Positions 1-12,766 of a stretch of 64,000 nucleotides of DNA are shown here, in pieces (positions within the stretch are counted from its first letter, which is position 1; every line of letters begins with the position of its first letter). Under the pieces are notes generated by a model. It ran no database searches. It was given only the letters and a program-made list of their open reading frames with translations, and had not been told where the DNA came from. A program made the translations under genes and the position numbers. The DNA is from Armillaria gallica. Taxonomy: Eukaryota > Basidiomycota > Agaricomycetes > Agaricales > Physalacriaceae. The DNA is taken from the NCBI GenBank assembly GCA_037576215.1, contig JBANDB010000002.1, positions 2,852,001 through 2,916,000 of the forward strand. The letters run 5' to 3'.

Positions 1-14
1 CTACAATAATCGCG

Positions 15-3000
15 ATGAATTCCTATCCTGCTGAACTTCTGGTTCAGTTGGCGCCGGTCATGTTCGTGGCCGGCCTCGATGCCCCTCCTCCTCAATCTCC
101 AAATCTCGCCGATGCGACCAAATACCAGGATCCTTTCGCCCAGCTCACAGCTCGCCTTCGCGATGCCCTGCTCTCCCAGCGCAAAGTATCCATCTGGCAG
201 CCTGACAAGACCAAATCATTCCAAGTACTCTTGGTTGACAAGGATATTCGATTTCCTCCCCGGAAAATCGGACTCCAGGACGACTCGCAGTATCATTCTC
301 CACTCTCTCCACTGACGCCTTCTTCTCCTTTGTATCCTGACGGGCTCATTGCGCCTATCTGGATTCGCAAGCATACAACTCTTGTGCCTTCGGTATTCGT
401 GTTGTTCTTGCGCCTATTCGAATTTCCGTCACACAATCCTCGGTCTCCGTTGGACGGACCTGATCCTGATCGCGAGAAGGATAGGGAGCAGGAAGAGCGG
501 AAGCGGGATGGGGAGCTGGCTTCGTATATCGCGTCGCGGAAAAAGTCTACTAATGAGCGCAATATGAAGCTTACTGTGGTCCTCATGGCGAGCAGAAGGA
601 TGCTAGGTGTGTGACCATCGACTCTTATCTCTGTATTGATTCTCACCAGCGTCAAGACGATCCTGCACTGGATGCTAGATTAACCTTCATACGGAAACAG
701 AGCGGCCTCGATGCTAGAGCTGCACTGTTTGTTCTGAGCCCTGTAAGCTCCTCCGAATTGGGTGACTTTGTACAGAGGTAAGCCTCGCTTTCCTGCGCGG
801 TATTTATCACTCAATGTATAACTCAGTCTCCAGCAAGCATTGTACGAACCGGCAGTGGAATACTACACCTCACATTCCAAACGCGTCAGGCGTAAACGGA
901 ATCGTCACACCCAAGCTGTATCATCATATTCAAACCCTCTAAGCCCTGTCGGACATGCTGGAACCATACGGCCTCTGCGTCCGGAAGGTTGGACTGTTAG
1001 GTACGAATACAAGATGGCCTGCTTCGCCGAGTTCAGAGGGGAAGATGAAGTCGCACTCAAGTAGGACATCTGGTTTTACCAAAATCGCGCTCTTATAAGT
1101 TTACAGACACTATCAAGACGCGTACGAGGTTCTTGCTGTGATGTTCGGCTCCATATCAATTCTTCCACCTCGCACCAAACGATGGGCTGAAGCCAAAGTA
1201 CTTGCTGACTGCATCAACATCAAAGTCCGTCAGTCATCATCCCTGTTACCCTAGAATGGTCAGTCTCATGAGTTCTCTAGATAACGAAGTTGTACTTGTA
1301 TAATAACGAACACTCCCTGGCTTTGTCCCACCATACTACTCATATCAGAAAGTTTGGTGATCTATCACGAGGATGGGGAATTGGTGAGGAGACTTTCGAG
1401 TATTGGAGTTGGGTGGCACGACAGTGGGTTTCTTCAATCTGATACGTGGTATAAGCTTTTCTTATGCGTTTTTAAGATACCGTATCCTAGCAGAACTATT
1501 AGAGCAGGGGACACATACAACGCTCTCTCTTCCTTCTCATCGCCCTGCTGCTTACAACACCACTCTCTATTCTTCGACCGCACAAAATCCATCCAGTTCT
1601 CGAGGGTCTACTCCTGCGTTAGAAACAGATGCTTTGCGATCTTTAGGATTGAATCCGAGCCATGCATTGCAGCACCCAGGGTTCTATTATTACTTGGCCG
1701 CTAGATGCACGGAAATGAGACGAGAACGCTTCCTCATAACATTTGACGCCGATGTAGGTATTTATTTGGATTCAATGTTCGTATCTTGAATGAAAGTCAA
1801 CCGAACAGGGCATGTCCAATTCACCGGGTTTTGCGAACGAGAAGAAAGTAGATCATCTAGTTATTATACTCGAGGTGGGATTTTTTCCTGTCACCTTGAA
1901 GCTATCCTGATGGTTTCTCGGTATGCAGTTGTACACCAAGGCATATGAGCTGTTCAAGAAATATACGCCGAGCTCTCCAGGTCAAAGTCAAGCCCGATTA
2001 ACCCTCTGGATCGCATACCGTATCGGACAAACGTATTTTGACTCTGGCAAGTTTGACATGGCGATCCGGTACGTAGAATCAGCGTCGATTACAGCAAGTT
2101 GGGGTTGAGGATCAAGCAGGTTCTTTGAACGGATCGCGAAGACGTACCGCCGCGAGAACTGGGATCCTATGTTAAGGCCGCTACTAACGACGTGGTACGC
2201 GTGCGTTCAGCAACTCGGAGACGTAGAGTTGAGCATACGGCTGCTTATCGAAATGTTAGGGCATGGTCAGTTGCGTCCTTGTCTTTTCTCTCGTCCTCCT
2301 TCCTGAATACTATTTCGACGCAGGCGTTGAGGAAGAAGACGAGCCCGGAACGCTTCAGGAAGATTTGCTTGCAGTTTTAAAGGTCAGTCCTAGTACCAAA
2401 ATCTTAGTGTCACTTGCATATTTATTGTGGCATAGAGCACGGTGCCCTCATCACCGGACGAGCCGCTCATCGTCGACCTTACGGGTACACAGCCAATATG
2501 TTCGTCTTTTCCTCCGACCTTTTTGAAATAAGTCAGACATTTAACTTTCTACCAGTTGATTCCAATGTCGTTTTCTGGACTCCTGAGGTAAAGGTCGGAC
2601 AACCCGCTGCGTTCCAAGTCTCAATCACTGCGCCTTCTGATGTGGCGATATCCGATCTCCCCTTTATGTCCTTGTCCATTCGATTTTCAGACGATACTCT
2701 ACCAGCAGTAGTTCTTCGGCATTCAGATACGGAAGTAGACGAATCATCCAAAGTTACGCATGTTCACCTGGGACACATTTCCAAGACAGACGCGGATGGT
2801 GTGGCCCCCACACTGAAAACGAATCTACGATGGAGGCAGGATTCCACCCTAATATTATCCGGAACATTCTCATCGGAGGTCCCAACAACGCTCAAGGTCA
2901 GTTACACTGTTCGTCACACGACGTTGATGTGCTGAGGAAACGTCAGATCGAGGAACTTCTCTTGACGTTGGTTGAGGGTTCCTGGAATATCCTGATACCA

Positions 3001-4680
3001 ATGGATTCGTGCAGCTATAGACACATGACCCTACCCACGAGTAAATGGCTGGCCTCGCTGAAGCCTCTGAAATTCATTGATGTCAAACGCGACAACTCGT
3101 CCTCTGTGATGTGAGCTTGGAATTTATACAATCCGTTGAATGTCTTTGACATGTTCATTTAGTGTTCGTCATCGTCCCCACAACGTTTTGTTATCGCTAA
3201 CGCACCACGCACCTGCGTGTATCGACGAAGTATATCCCATTGTCATCGAGGTTACAAATGCCGACAATAGAGAGCTGGAGGTCACAATGGATATACTTCT
3301 GCAACCCACAGAAGTTGACGATGCAGGTATGCATGCATGTAATTGGAGCCTTGAGATGTAACTGACACCATTATGCAGTCAATTCGATGACTCTTGATGA
3401 CGAGCGATCTTCTGGCCTCATCAAGGGCATCTCTTTTGGCGTCCTTGTGCCAGGCGTGAGCTCAATCAAAACATTGAATCTGTCCAACACAGGTGGGGCT
3501 GGAGATAGGATGATTGATATATCCATCCAGTCAAGGGTAACCTCGAGGCACGATTCTAACGAGGATTTGTCCAAGTCGGAAATGGAAGACGTGTCGGAGA
3601 TTCTACAGACGCTGACAGTACCTACTGTCAAAGCCCTGAATGTTGCATATGATGTTACGTATAGACGTCCTTTGGTCGAACGTATGGGGCTAGCCGATTT
3701 GAGAAGATTTGAAGAAGATTTTTGGGATGAGGGTGAGGCGGGAGAGGCTCTCGCGACTCTTAGATTGGAGTGCGCGGGGCCGTGGGCCTTGGAGTTGCAG
3801 AAAGTCGTGCTTGAGAGGCAGGTATGGCTCAAACAAGATGCTGGTGACACGCCTGATTTAACGCGCTTTGCAGAACAATGACGCTGCAAAAGTTTTGGAA
3901 GCATCGACCGATATGTACGATGAAGAGGACTTCTCCACAGGTTTGCCAGCGAATTCTCATCTTGGTTCGATCTGATTATGGCTTTAGAATACCTTCCGGG
4001 CGATGAGTTTTCAGGCTCGTGTCGGATAAGCCTGCAAGGAGACGAGCAGCGAGCTATTCCTGGTCCAGGTACCTATCTAGTTCAGTGGCGCAGGTACGCA
4101 CATTCGCCAACCGATCGGACCTGAAAGCTTCTAATAATGACTCTGTAGGATACACAACGACGGAACGAGAGGATCGACTTCAACGAGTGTATTCCCACTC
4201 CCTCCATTACGACCACCCACGGATGGCTTAATTGGGCTCCTCCAAATATCTCCTGTTGTTAGACTACACGAAGGTCTCCCACTAATATTGACGATACGCA
4301 ATAACCATCCTACGCGATCAGCGAGTTGCACCGTCCATGTGGAGCCTGACCCATCTGATGGATTTATCGTTGCTGGTTTACGAAGTGGAAGAATACCCAT
4401 CCTTTTGCCGGGGGCTGAGGAGAAGATTCTTTGGAATCTCATACCCGTTGAGTGTGGGTATGTCAAACTCCCGAAGATCAAGGTCGTCGATCATAGGAAA
4501 TTGAATACTAATGTGGGAGAAGGTGAGGTGGAGGGTCAGGCGGTCAAAATTGTTGATGTCAGACTTGATCGGAGGAAGGAGAGTGTAATTGCTGAGAGTA
4601 ACGAGACGGAGGCTACAAGACCTACAAACCTGGAGAGCGGCTCTGAGGAAGTATGGGGGGCAGTGTTGGTACTTCCGTAG
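15..4680 (+). CDS. TRAPPC11: TRAPP complex subunit 11 (Foie gras/Gryzun protein)
   Basis: This is a subunit of the TRAPP III tethering complex, which acts in ER-Golgi traffic and autophagy. The first exon starts MNSYPAELLVQLAPVMFVAGLD, a typical fungal TRAPPC11 N-terminus. After an intron ending near 672 the frame continues with FIRKQSGLDARAALFVLSPV. The next exon (from about 829) has LQQALYEPAVEYYTSHSKR followed by a basic VRRKRNR stretch, diagnostic of the Foie-gras domain. Later exons (about 1860-2450) are helical repeat-like, and from about 2530 to 4680 they are beta-rich, matching the Gryzun C-terminus. The protein is very roughly 1,200-1,300 residues over a dozen or more exons; inner exon borders are only approximate. 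It ends in EEVWGAVLVLP, 35 bp from the stop of the convergent gene. The ATG at 15 is taken as the start because the conserved N-terminus begins there. Confidence 0.9.
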
Positions 4681-4715
4681 TTTCTTCAAATTTCACCCTA
4701 ACCTTCAAAAATATG

Positions 4716-5604
4716 CTACATACAAGGTTTCCATTGATTAGAATCGTTAGGGTATAAGTCATGATAGCCATAAGAGCTTCGGCAAGCCAGATCATTAATG
4801 CTTGAACGTTTTTCTAGAATCACCAGATTAGCAACGGTGGTCGGTAATGGACAAGAGCATCAGACACCCACCTACGAACTCCGCAGCAGTAGCACGCTCT
4901 GGCAGACAGCGTTATTACAGCAACCCATGTCAAAATCACAGCGACCAAGACCATCCAAATCCCGTTACCGAAATCAATGCCAAGGTCAATCTGACTTGAC
5001 AAGTTTGGCAGCTCGCTCTTGAGTGTCAAGACCAAAGCTAGATCTACCCCAAATATGACGGTCCCCAAAAGTGCTGTGATAATTGAGAGCACGAGGGCTA
5101 CAATGGCTAGCGCATGTGATCCGAGACACATAGCTGGAATTAGCGCGGCGAGTGACGTTCCCGCTGCAACGAGGTGAAGGATGAGGATCACCAGGAGACC
5201 CTTCAAAGCGACCTGAACGAGACTTGCATCTACGCCCACGAGTTCGGTTATTGATGAAGGTATATCATAGCCAAGACTTGGGCCAAAACATTCTCCATCG
5301 TTCGTCCACCAAGGTGGTGGATTCAATGCACTGGGAATTCCGAATTAGGCGGGGACCAGAAATTTCGATGCAATGCTCACCTTGTTGCACATACACCCCA
5401 CACTCCGAACCGCAGCTCCGTTGCAATGCTTGTCACCGGCTGGTCACTCGTAGCCGTTGAGTAGACCCTGATGAGGTATATGGCTTTGATGATGGTCAAG
5501 GAAATACCGACGAGGAGCAGAAGTAGGAAAGCAATGAACAGGAGCACCAAGGAGACTATGGAAATCTCGCGGTAGAGGGCAAAAGGTCTGTGATGGGGCT
5601 TCAT
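4716..5604 (-). CDS. SUR7/PalI-like four-TM membrane protein
   Basis: Three exons (5604-5381, 5330-4876, 4813-4716) give 258 residues and keep phase throughout. The architecture is that of the SUR7/PalI (Rim9) family. A TM helix follows a short basic N-terminus (around residues 15-45). An extracellular loop contains GVWGVC and a second cysteine in GECFGPS, the claudin-like W-x-x-C signature. Three more TM helices follow, then a short cytosolic tail after ARACYCCGV. Family members sit in plasma membrane eisosome-like patches or help ambient pH sensing; which applies here cannot be told. The last intron has a good branch site (GCTAATC) and acceptor, which removes the stop seen if exon 2 is read through. 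The gene is convergent with TRAPPC11 and downstream of the GH12 gene on the same strand. Confidence 0.75.
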
Positions 5605-5903
5605 GCTGGAAGAGGAGTGAGTCGATATATTTCATGGCGTATAGGAGCTGACATTATACTACCTGTAACGCTGGACGACGGTCCCCGACCTAATGAACGC
5701 GGAAAAGAAAAATGTGGGAAACTGGCATGGTTCGTGGGCTCAGTTGACAGGTTGGAGAAATCGAAGCTCCATGAACAACTAGCAGCGATCATTCAGGTGA
5801 CTACGTAAATATTGCACGTTCCTCATAAAATAAGATCTAAGCAGGAACCTTATTTCTTATTTGACTGATGACTAGCATGGCATGTACATGCTTAATCTCT
5901 GGC

Positions 5904-7050
5904 TTAAGAAAGGGAGACAGAATAGCTGGTGGTCATCAGCTGGGCGTTGCCAGTGAACGGCTCAGTACCCGCTTGGATTGCCTGGACGTACTGCATTATG
6001 GAAGATCAACAACTTGCCGTAAACCGGGAAAACGTAAAACATACTTGAGTCGAAGGAACTCCCTGCTGCGCAACAAGATAATCTAGCTTCTGCTTCAGTA
6101 CAGTCATAGAGGCGCGGAATTATCAATCGACTTCACTGAAGAAATCTTTCAAGTCCGCATTGAAGTTATGGATTTCCGAGGTGGCCACGAAGGAGATGAC
6201 CTGCCAGTTCGAGTTAGGTCCCCTCCAAACGTTCCAGGTGTGTCCGGCGACGGCCGTGTTGGAAGTGATTTGAGAACCGACGGGCTGGATGCTAGCGGAA
6301 GAGCATCAGAAGAGATATTTTAGTCAAAGCGCACCAAGCGGCTTACCCTCCGACACCCGACAACCATATCATTCTGTACGGAAAGATGAGTGGGTCAAAC
6401 AAGAATAAAAGCGACACTCACATTTCGTATGAAGATGAAGTAGACGCCGCAGTGCCGCTTGGTGCTACTCCGAACCAAATATCGTAGCTGTTCCCTTATG
6501 ATCAAACGACGTAACAACGCCGATATTGACACAACTTACGAGACATCAGCACGAATACCGCTTGATTCGCTCAGGTAACTCCAGTTCCAAGTAGTGGGAG
6601 CATGAGTAATTGCAGCCAACTAACCTATTGATCAGATGGGTAGTCACCATATACTGACTTCGACGTACCTGCTTGCCCTTGCTTGTCGCCGACAGGACAT
6701 TCGCATCTTCCATCATCCGTCAACGGCGAACTCGTCTTCTTTAAAAAAGCGGCATACGTACAGCTTTTGACATTATTGGGGTTATTCTGCCAGTTCCAGG
6801 TAGTCGTCCAGGAAATGTTATTTCCGCTTGTACTGATCAGCGTTGACGTTTGGGATCCGACACCGCTTCCTGTATCCTCTCGTTAGCTTTCATCGGCCAA
6901 ACATATCTATCAGTATCGCTTACTTTCACCCCACAAGTTCTGACAAAGGGAATACTGACCGCTAGTGGCGCAATCGTACTGACCAGACAGTGTTTGACAG
7001 CTTGCGAGAGCAGCCAAGGCAGAGAGCACCAGCAGAGAAGACGTAAGCAT
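5904..7050 (-). CDS. Glycoside hydrolase family 12 endoglucanase (secreted)
   Basis: This is a secreted beta-1,4-endoglucanase/xyloglucanase of plant cell wall breakdown. The start at 7050 gives a signal peptide (MLTSSLLVLSALAALASC). The mature part begins QYDCATSGQYSLCQNLWGE, as in GH12. Further blocks, each in its own exon, are SGNNISWTTTWNWQ, VKSYANVLSATSKGKQ, APTTWNWSYLSESSG, SYEIMIWLSGVGG (nucleophile Glu) and NWQVISFVATSEI. The last exon has AGTEPFTG, which holds the acid/base Glu, so the active site is complete. There are about eight exons. Reading straight on after DLKDFF hits a stop (FFSEVD), so an intron of about 43 nt is needed there; its only in-phase donor is GTCGAT, which is weak. 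The last exon ends SYSVSLS. Identity is clear; that one junction is uncertain. Confidence 0.85.
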
Positions 7051-8163
7051 GATTGGATCTTGAAGTCACCAGAGATGGAGTGAAGGCTTTCTACGTCGCA
7101 TAGTAGGCTTATATCCTTGAGCAAAGCAGATTTGCCGTGAGGAGCAGCCTGAGGAAGAATCTTGGAACCAAGTTTCGCCACTAAATTCAATACAAAACGA
7201 TATCAAAGCAAAGAAGGATGTGTTCGTATCCACAATTCTTGCGTTATCCGAGTATGTACAGAGAAGTTGCCGTATCCCAACAGTGCTTGAATGTTGTGGG
7301 TGAAGAGAGCATCCAAACTCCTGCCGAACTCGGAAAGAAGTCGGATATACGGGCCGACTTTCGGGCTGCAACCCTAGTTGGCCGAGGTTGGCCGTCGTGC
7401 ATTTTGGTTGGAGTCCTCAGTTCTGTGTCTATCTGGCCGACATACGGTCATCTTCGCAAGATGCACATCGGAATATATTTGCATCACAGGTCTAGCTGCT
7501 CTTGACATTTTGTATGACGGTACGCATTACATTAAATTGCCAAGGTACTCCTTTGTATAGGACTTGGAGACGAATAATGCGAAGTTCCTGAAGACAGGTA
7601 ACGAACAGAGGGTTGACGGACCAAATCTGTATTGCTCTGGCTCGCTCAGTAGGTTTTCATAATGGCAGAATTTCGGTCAATCAGAGCTTCTTCGAGGCAT
7701 AATTAAAATTTGCTTGAGGAGGCGCTTGATCATAACTGAGGCTAAAGAATCAGTGGTTCGTCCGTGATCACATGCGGCTGAATTATCGTACATTATATTC
7801 AAGTCTGTTCGGTCGAATCTTGGCTGATGTTCGGGTTACGTTTCTACTATTTGGATGGTGTGATACCATAGAAAGATGACGAGTGGGTCTTGAGCTCATT
7901 GGGTAGGCTGATACTGTATTGATATATAATCTTTGTTCTAGCTTTGTACAGGCCATCAACTACGTCAACTGAGAATGATTTCGACTTACTCAATGCAACG
8001 AATACGATTGGCATAACGTTACCTATCGCCATGGGGGTCCGCCAAGGTTTAAAGGTATTTGAAATAACGTACAAATCGGATCAGTGAGGCGTGGGCGCTT
8101 GTTTGCTAGTATCGTAGAAAACAAACATTGTAGATGTGGAATGCTTCTTCGACTGTAACGGCC
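7051..8163. other. Intergenic region, no gene recognised
   Basis: About 1.1 kb between the divergent GH12 gene and the 7-TM gene, so it should hold both promoters. Open frames on either strand are short, start without conserved context and resemble nothing known to me. No repeat or RNA gene was seen. Confidence 0.5.
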
Positions 8164-9947
8164 ATGCTACTGAAGGTAGCTGCCTTCCTGTCCATCGTTT
8201 TACACGCTGTGATTGCTGACGATGATGATAGTACACCAGGGTATGTTTATTCTGTATTTCTTTCTGGTACATATGACTCAACTTGTCGACAGTTTGGACG
8301 CTGATCCATACCTGTATTATCGACCGGCATATGCTCGCTCACTCCCAATTCAAATCCTACTCACCGGGATCGTCTTGACCCTTGTCGCCGTTCTATTTAT
8401 CCATCTCATATTTACGGCCCAGTACCATTGGCCGTTGGCACCCGTCAACTATGTCTTGCAAATGTCCGGTGTCACTACCCTCCTTATATCCCTCATCGCT
8501 ACGCTGCATGTTGTACTCTCTGCGACGCTGGAAGAAAGTCAAAAATGGCCTTACATGCTATCATATATCGCTGTCAATGTACCCCCGATGGATACAAGCA
8601 TATCGAATACATCGACTGTATGGACCACGGCCGAGCTGGCGACCTGGTTAATCATGAATGCTACGACGTCTGGACTCATTCAGGTGTGTTTGTTTACTCC
8701 GTACACGAACATTACTCTGTAATAAGGTTTCCAGATAACTCATATACAATTCCTGACACTTCTGTACCCTTCTCGACTAGAAGGAAGACTTATATTTTCT
8801 CTATTGAGTGCGGTGCAATCGTCCTATCTCATTGACAGTCCGCTCATACTTTATAGTACCTCTGGCTGTAATGGCTGCCGTGATGCAGCTCACACCGATA
8901 TCGGGCAATCTTCAAGTAAAAGATGTCGCCACTGCTATTCGAAATGTCTGCAATGCGACACTGTCTCTCCTGTTCACAGTAGCTCTTTTCGTCTGGGGCG
9001 TACTCGTGAATCGTAGGCAGGCCTGGCGTACAGATGGCGGCACCGCAGCCTTTGGTTGTGCCGCTCTTTCACTGGCCCTCGTTAGCACCGCTCTTAATTT
9101 TCTGTACATACCGAGGGAGGAAGAGTACGTCTGGCTTCCGGGATTAATGTGGGCAGTCGTGCTGTGGCAAAGCTTCTTAGGATGGTGGTGGTGGGTTGGT
9201 GCCGGAACTGGGACGAATTACGATCTTCCAGAACGGAGAGAAGGGAGGCGGGAGAAAAGAAAACGAGCCACAAAGGAGCCTCGTAAAGGAACCCGAGAAC
9301 GTGCGCAACAAGTATGGCGTGGCGTTACGGGTGCTTTGAGTGTTCGACAAGAAGGAGTGGAGTTGACTTCAGCGACAGTCCGTCGTCGTTCAGTCCCGCA
9401 TGCTACCGATTCTCGTTCAACGTCATCCGAGGCAGGTCGGTCTCTGTCCGAAGATCATCATGTCGCTTCATCATCTACTACTTCATTTACGTCTACCGCA
9501 ACCCTTCCTCGCATTCTTCCGGCGGCAATCCACCGCTGGTATGCACTACTTCGGCAAGCACACGTAGCTGCCACTCGACAACAAGCCATCGAACGCGCAG
9601 ACCGAATTCGAGAGCTTGAAGAGGCAGGCGCCCCCCGCTCCACTCACACAGGCTGGGGCTTGGGCAGCTTCGCTTGGAGATCAGGAAGAACTGGGCAGCG
9701 TAGAAGCGCGAGAGAACTTGACAGGTATCCCACACGAAATTCCCAGCAGGAACAAAACGATACTGCTTCTTACCAAACCGATATAACTTCGGTTGGGGAA
9801 GATAGTCATGACGAATCGGAGGAGCGGAATTGTCCGGATAACCTTCCCTCAGAAATAATACAGCCTGAACCGGCCGCTCGTCGTCAGTCAATGTGGTGGT
9901 GGGGACCTTTGGGTCGTTGGCGTCTGCAAGACTCGACAGTCTATTAG
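8164..9947 (+). CDS. Uncharacterised seven-TM protein with Arg/Ser-rich tail
   Basis: Four exons (8164-8240, 8293-8683, 8735-8807, 8857-9947) give 543 residues with all phases correct. It begins with a signal peptide (MLLKVAAFLSIVLHAVIA) and an acidic DDDD stretch, then about seven hydrophobic helices. These include QILLTGIVLTLVAVLFIHL, TTLLISLIATLHVVLS, ITHIQFLTLLYPSRLEGRL, PLAVMAAVMQLTPI, SLLFTVALFVWGVLV and WAVVLWQSFLGWWWWVG. The last ~270 residues are a basic, Ser/Arg-rich, probably cytosolic tail with low-complexity segments. The layout recalls a family of uncharacterised agaricomycete membrane proteins; I know no function. A receptor-like role is possible but is inference only. The third intron is placed at 8808-8856 (49 nt) because the alternative acceptor would make a 31-nt intron. 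Confidence 0.7.
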
Positions 9948-10596
9948 GCATTTTCGGTATATGTCATCAATGTAACTATAGGTGTACAATAAGGATTCTA
10001 GACACTGGTATATCTCCATCCATTCAGGTAGTAATCGTTTACATTATATGATACCATCTAACAAATGCATCGTGTGCAGTATCGAATGCTTCTGTCGAAT
10101 CGGTGTTGTCTCGTGGTAGTAACTTCACAGCACGCGTGGGAGATGAAGTCGAGCAAAGGAAGATGTATACCGCGAGCTTGACGTACTTGAATAGAAGATC
10201 GATAACCAAAGATACCAGGATTCTCGCAAAAACACCACTGTCCCCACGAGCAGGGGCGTACGTCGATGGTCTTCAATTATAGTGTTGTACTAATAAGTAC
10301 CATTGCGGTGGGTGGGGAAAGGGAGATTACGCCACCGAAAAGCGGCACAACGGTAGGAATATGAGTAGCTAGGCATAACCTGTGGGATATATTGATTTTG
10401 CGATTGTTGCCGGTTGACTGTTATATCCTTTATACTTCGCAGTGCCAAGGGGGCCTGTTTTGGTTTCATCCCTTCTCCTGGAAAAGACCGCACATAATTT
10501 GGGTATGATTAAAACTACTACTGTGGGTATATCATTATGTTTCTAACCATTTGCGGTATCACTTATCTAGTATAAATATATACATCCACGCGTCCT
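9948..10596. other. Intergenic region, no gene recognised
   Basis: Convergent 3' ends of the 7-TM gene (+) and the first P450 (-) flank about 650 bp. Only short, unconserved open frames are present; no repeats or RNA genes seen. Confidence 0.5.
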
Positions 10597-12262
10597 TCAT
10601 TCGAGTCTCTTGGTAATAACCACCTCGACATCATTGATCGGAGAAGATATGCCAAGGGTGGGGGCGTTCAGATTGGGTTGGGGTATTTTTGCACCTTCCG
10701 CCAACTTGATATCGTACTTGAACAAGAGGGCTCCGACGAAGGAAAGAACCTCATATGAGGCAAAGAATCGACCAGGACAGAGGGACGCCCCTCCACCAAA
10801 CGGTCGAACCAGTTTCGCGTCACCCCTCATGAGGCCATTCCCAGGATCTCGGATAAACCTATCCGGAACGAACTCCTCGACGTCTGGTCCCCAAATGTCT
10901 GGATCCCAATGGTGTGGACGGATAGGGCACTTGACCACGGCGCCTTTGCGGAAGGTATAATCAGATATGATGGTGTCTTCCATCACAAGCCGGGTAGACA
11001 TCGAACAGGAGAATGTTCGAAGAGTTTCGTTGAAAGTTGAACGGAGGAGGGGGTCGTTGACTAGAAGCTCGACGTCGATGACCTTTCCATTGCTATCGAA
11101 TGCGGCAGTAATCGACTTGCGAATGCCATCCGCAAGTCCAGGAAATGTCGCGATCTGCAGAAGCAGCCAAAAGGATACAGGATTGGAGTTCGCCTGGAGC
11201 CTGATGTAAGAAGCCATGATACGCGTCAGTATATTTCGACGATATTCACAGATTCATAGACACTTACGCGTTCCATATGCTGAATGTTCCAGCACCAATG
11301 TCGTGGGCGGACGTAGTGCCTGCCTCAGCCATCATCCTTTGGAGCGCTGCTACCCACCAGATGGCGTCCTTTTGTTTCGTATCGCTATCCCGGTAAACTC
11401 GTTCAAATGCTCCAAGGAGCTTGTCCCTGTTTGCATTCTGCTTTCTCATCAGAAAGCGAGGAAGACCTATAACGAATGTGAAGAAATCTGCATTGAACCG
11501 CCAGTTGTAATCGAGAAGGTTGGGTTCTTCCTCCAGTATTTGCGGACCCATCATGACGACGGTCGACGCGGTGCCTAGTACAGTTCTGGCCCAGTCACGC
11601 AGCGGGACCTTCATTCCCTCTGGGGACGCGTTGATTTTCGCGTCTTCTTTGACAAGTTCTATGCGGAGACATTCAAGAAAGGAGGTGATAAGCTCGTTCA
11701 AAGCAGGGCCCTCCTTCAGAGTACCACGGTAGAATGGATGAACACTCTCCAGCAAAGAGGAATGGGGTCCATTGTGTTCGTAGGCAATCCTACCTCTGCC
11801 CTCTTTAGAAATGTCAAACACGGAGCCGAGGCCGTAGAGGACGAGAGGACTGAACGAGAGGCTCTTCGCGCGATATACGGCCGATACATCTTTGCTCGCA
11901 GTGACGATCTGAAGATGCGGTATAGTCAGGTAACGTCGACTCCAAAGAATAGATATACTGACATATATTCGCTGCCCCATCAATGTTAAGGAGACTGGTC
12001 GTGCATCGGGAGAAAACATTCTGTAATGAGTTCAACGAAGGGTCTCAGAGAGACAGAAAATAGTAACCAGCCTTGCTGCATTGTATACTTCGGTAGACCT
12101 TCGACGATACCACAGGGCATGGCCCACGAAAGGTATCAGATAGGGAAGAATAGGAGGTTCATTGAACGCTTGTGCCAGAGCATTGCGCCGATGATGAAGT
12201 GCAAAGATTGCGCCTATGCCGACGACGAGGATGGCGACCCAGACATCGACGGTGGTGAGCAT
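10597..12262 (-). CDS. Cytochrome P450, CYP7/CYP8-like (copy 1)
   Basis: This is a heme-thiolate monooxygenase, probably ER-anchored. Four exons (12262-12072, 12020-11963, 11908-11268, 11200-10597) give 497 residues in phase. The N-terminal helix (MLTTVDVWVAILVVGIGAI) is the membrane anchor. The I-helix region reads LQANSNPVSFWLLLQ, the short-chain-oxidase-like pattern of the CYP7/CYP8 (class E group IV) type. The ExxR motif is NETLR; the heme loop is FGGGASLCPGRFFA with the Cys ligand. Fungal relatives are often labelled 7-alpha-hydroxylase or prostacyclin-synthase-like, but the substrate cannot be read from sequence. Intron 1 must start with GC (GCAAG|GCTGGT) for the frame to join, where the paralogue has a normal GT. 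The next gene is its paralogue in the same orientation. Confidence 0.88.
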
Positions 12263-12766
12263 GGTCAAAGTACCGCGCACGCAGCACAATGCACTCGATA
12301 CTCCTGAGCCATGCCAGGAATTTTATTTAGGCCCTGTTTGACGCTCCGCCTCGACAGGCGCGATCGCCAAGGCCCAGGTGTACTAAGCTGGCAGCCTGGG
12401 AAAGAATTCATTCCCTGCAGCATTCCACCTGAAAGAGAGTGGTGGGAATAGTATGATCAGAAGAGCAAGTGAGCGCAGAACTGCCTACAGGAAGGAGCCG
12501 TCTTCAACATTCATATGGTGGTCAGTTCCTTGATCTACCGATTCCTTCCAGATCGAGTACTTTGCGGCGGGATGACAATGCCGAGCGGCCGAGCGGTAAC
12601 GCAAGCAGCAAGTTGCCACCAACTGAAAATCAAGACACGGCAGAAATGCTGTTGCAACTGGTATTGTTTCTTGAATAGACCGTGCATGAATGCTTCTGAC
12701 GTATACGAATTGCTAAAAACATACATTCGAGTCGCGTATCACAAGTACATACATAGCAAAATATCT

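Noticed and set aside
3371..3904. 177-codon minus-strand frame inside TRAPPC11
   Set aside because: It is the exact antisense of a well-supported TRAPPC11 exon.
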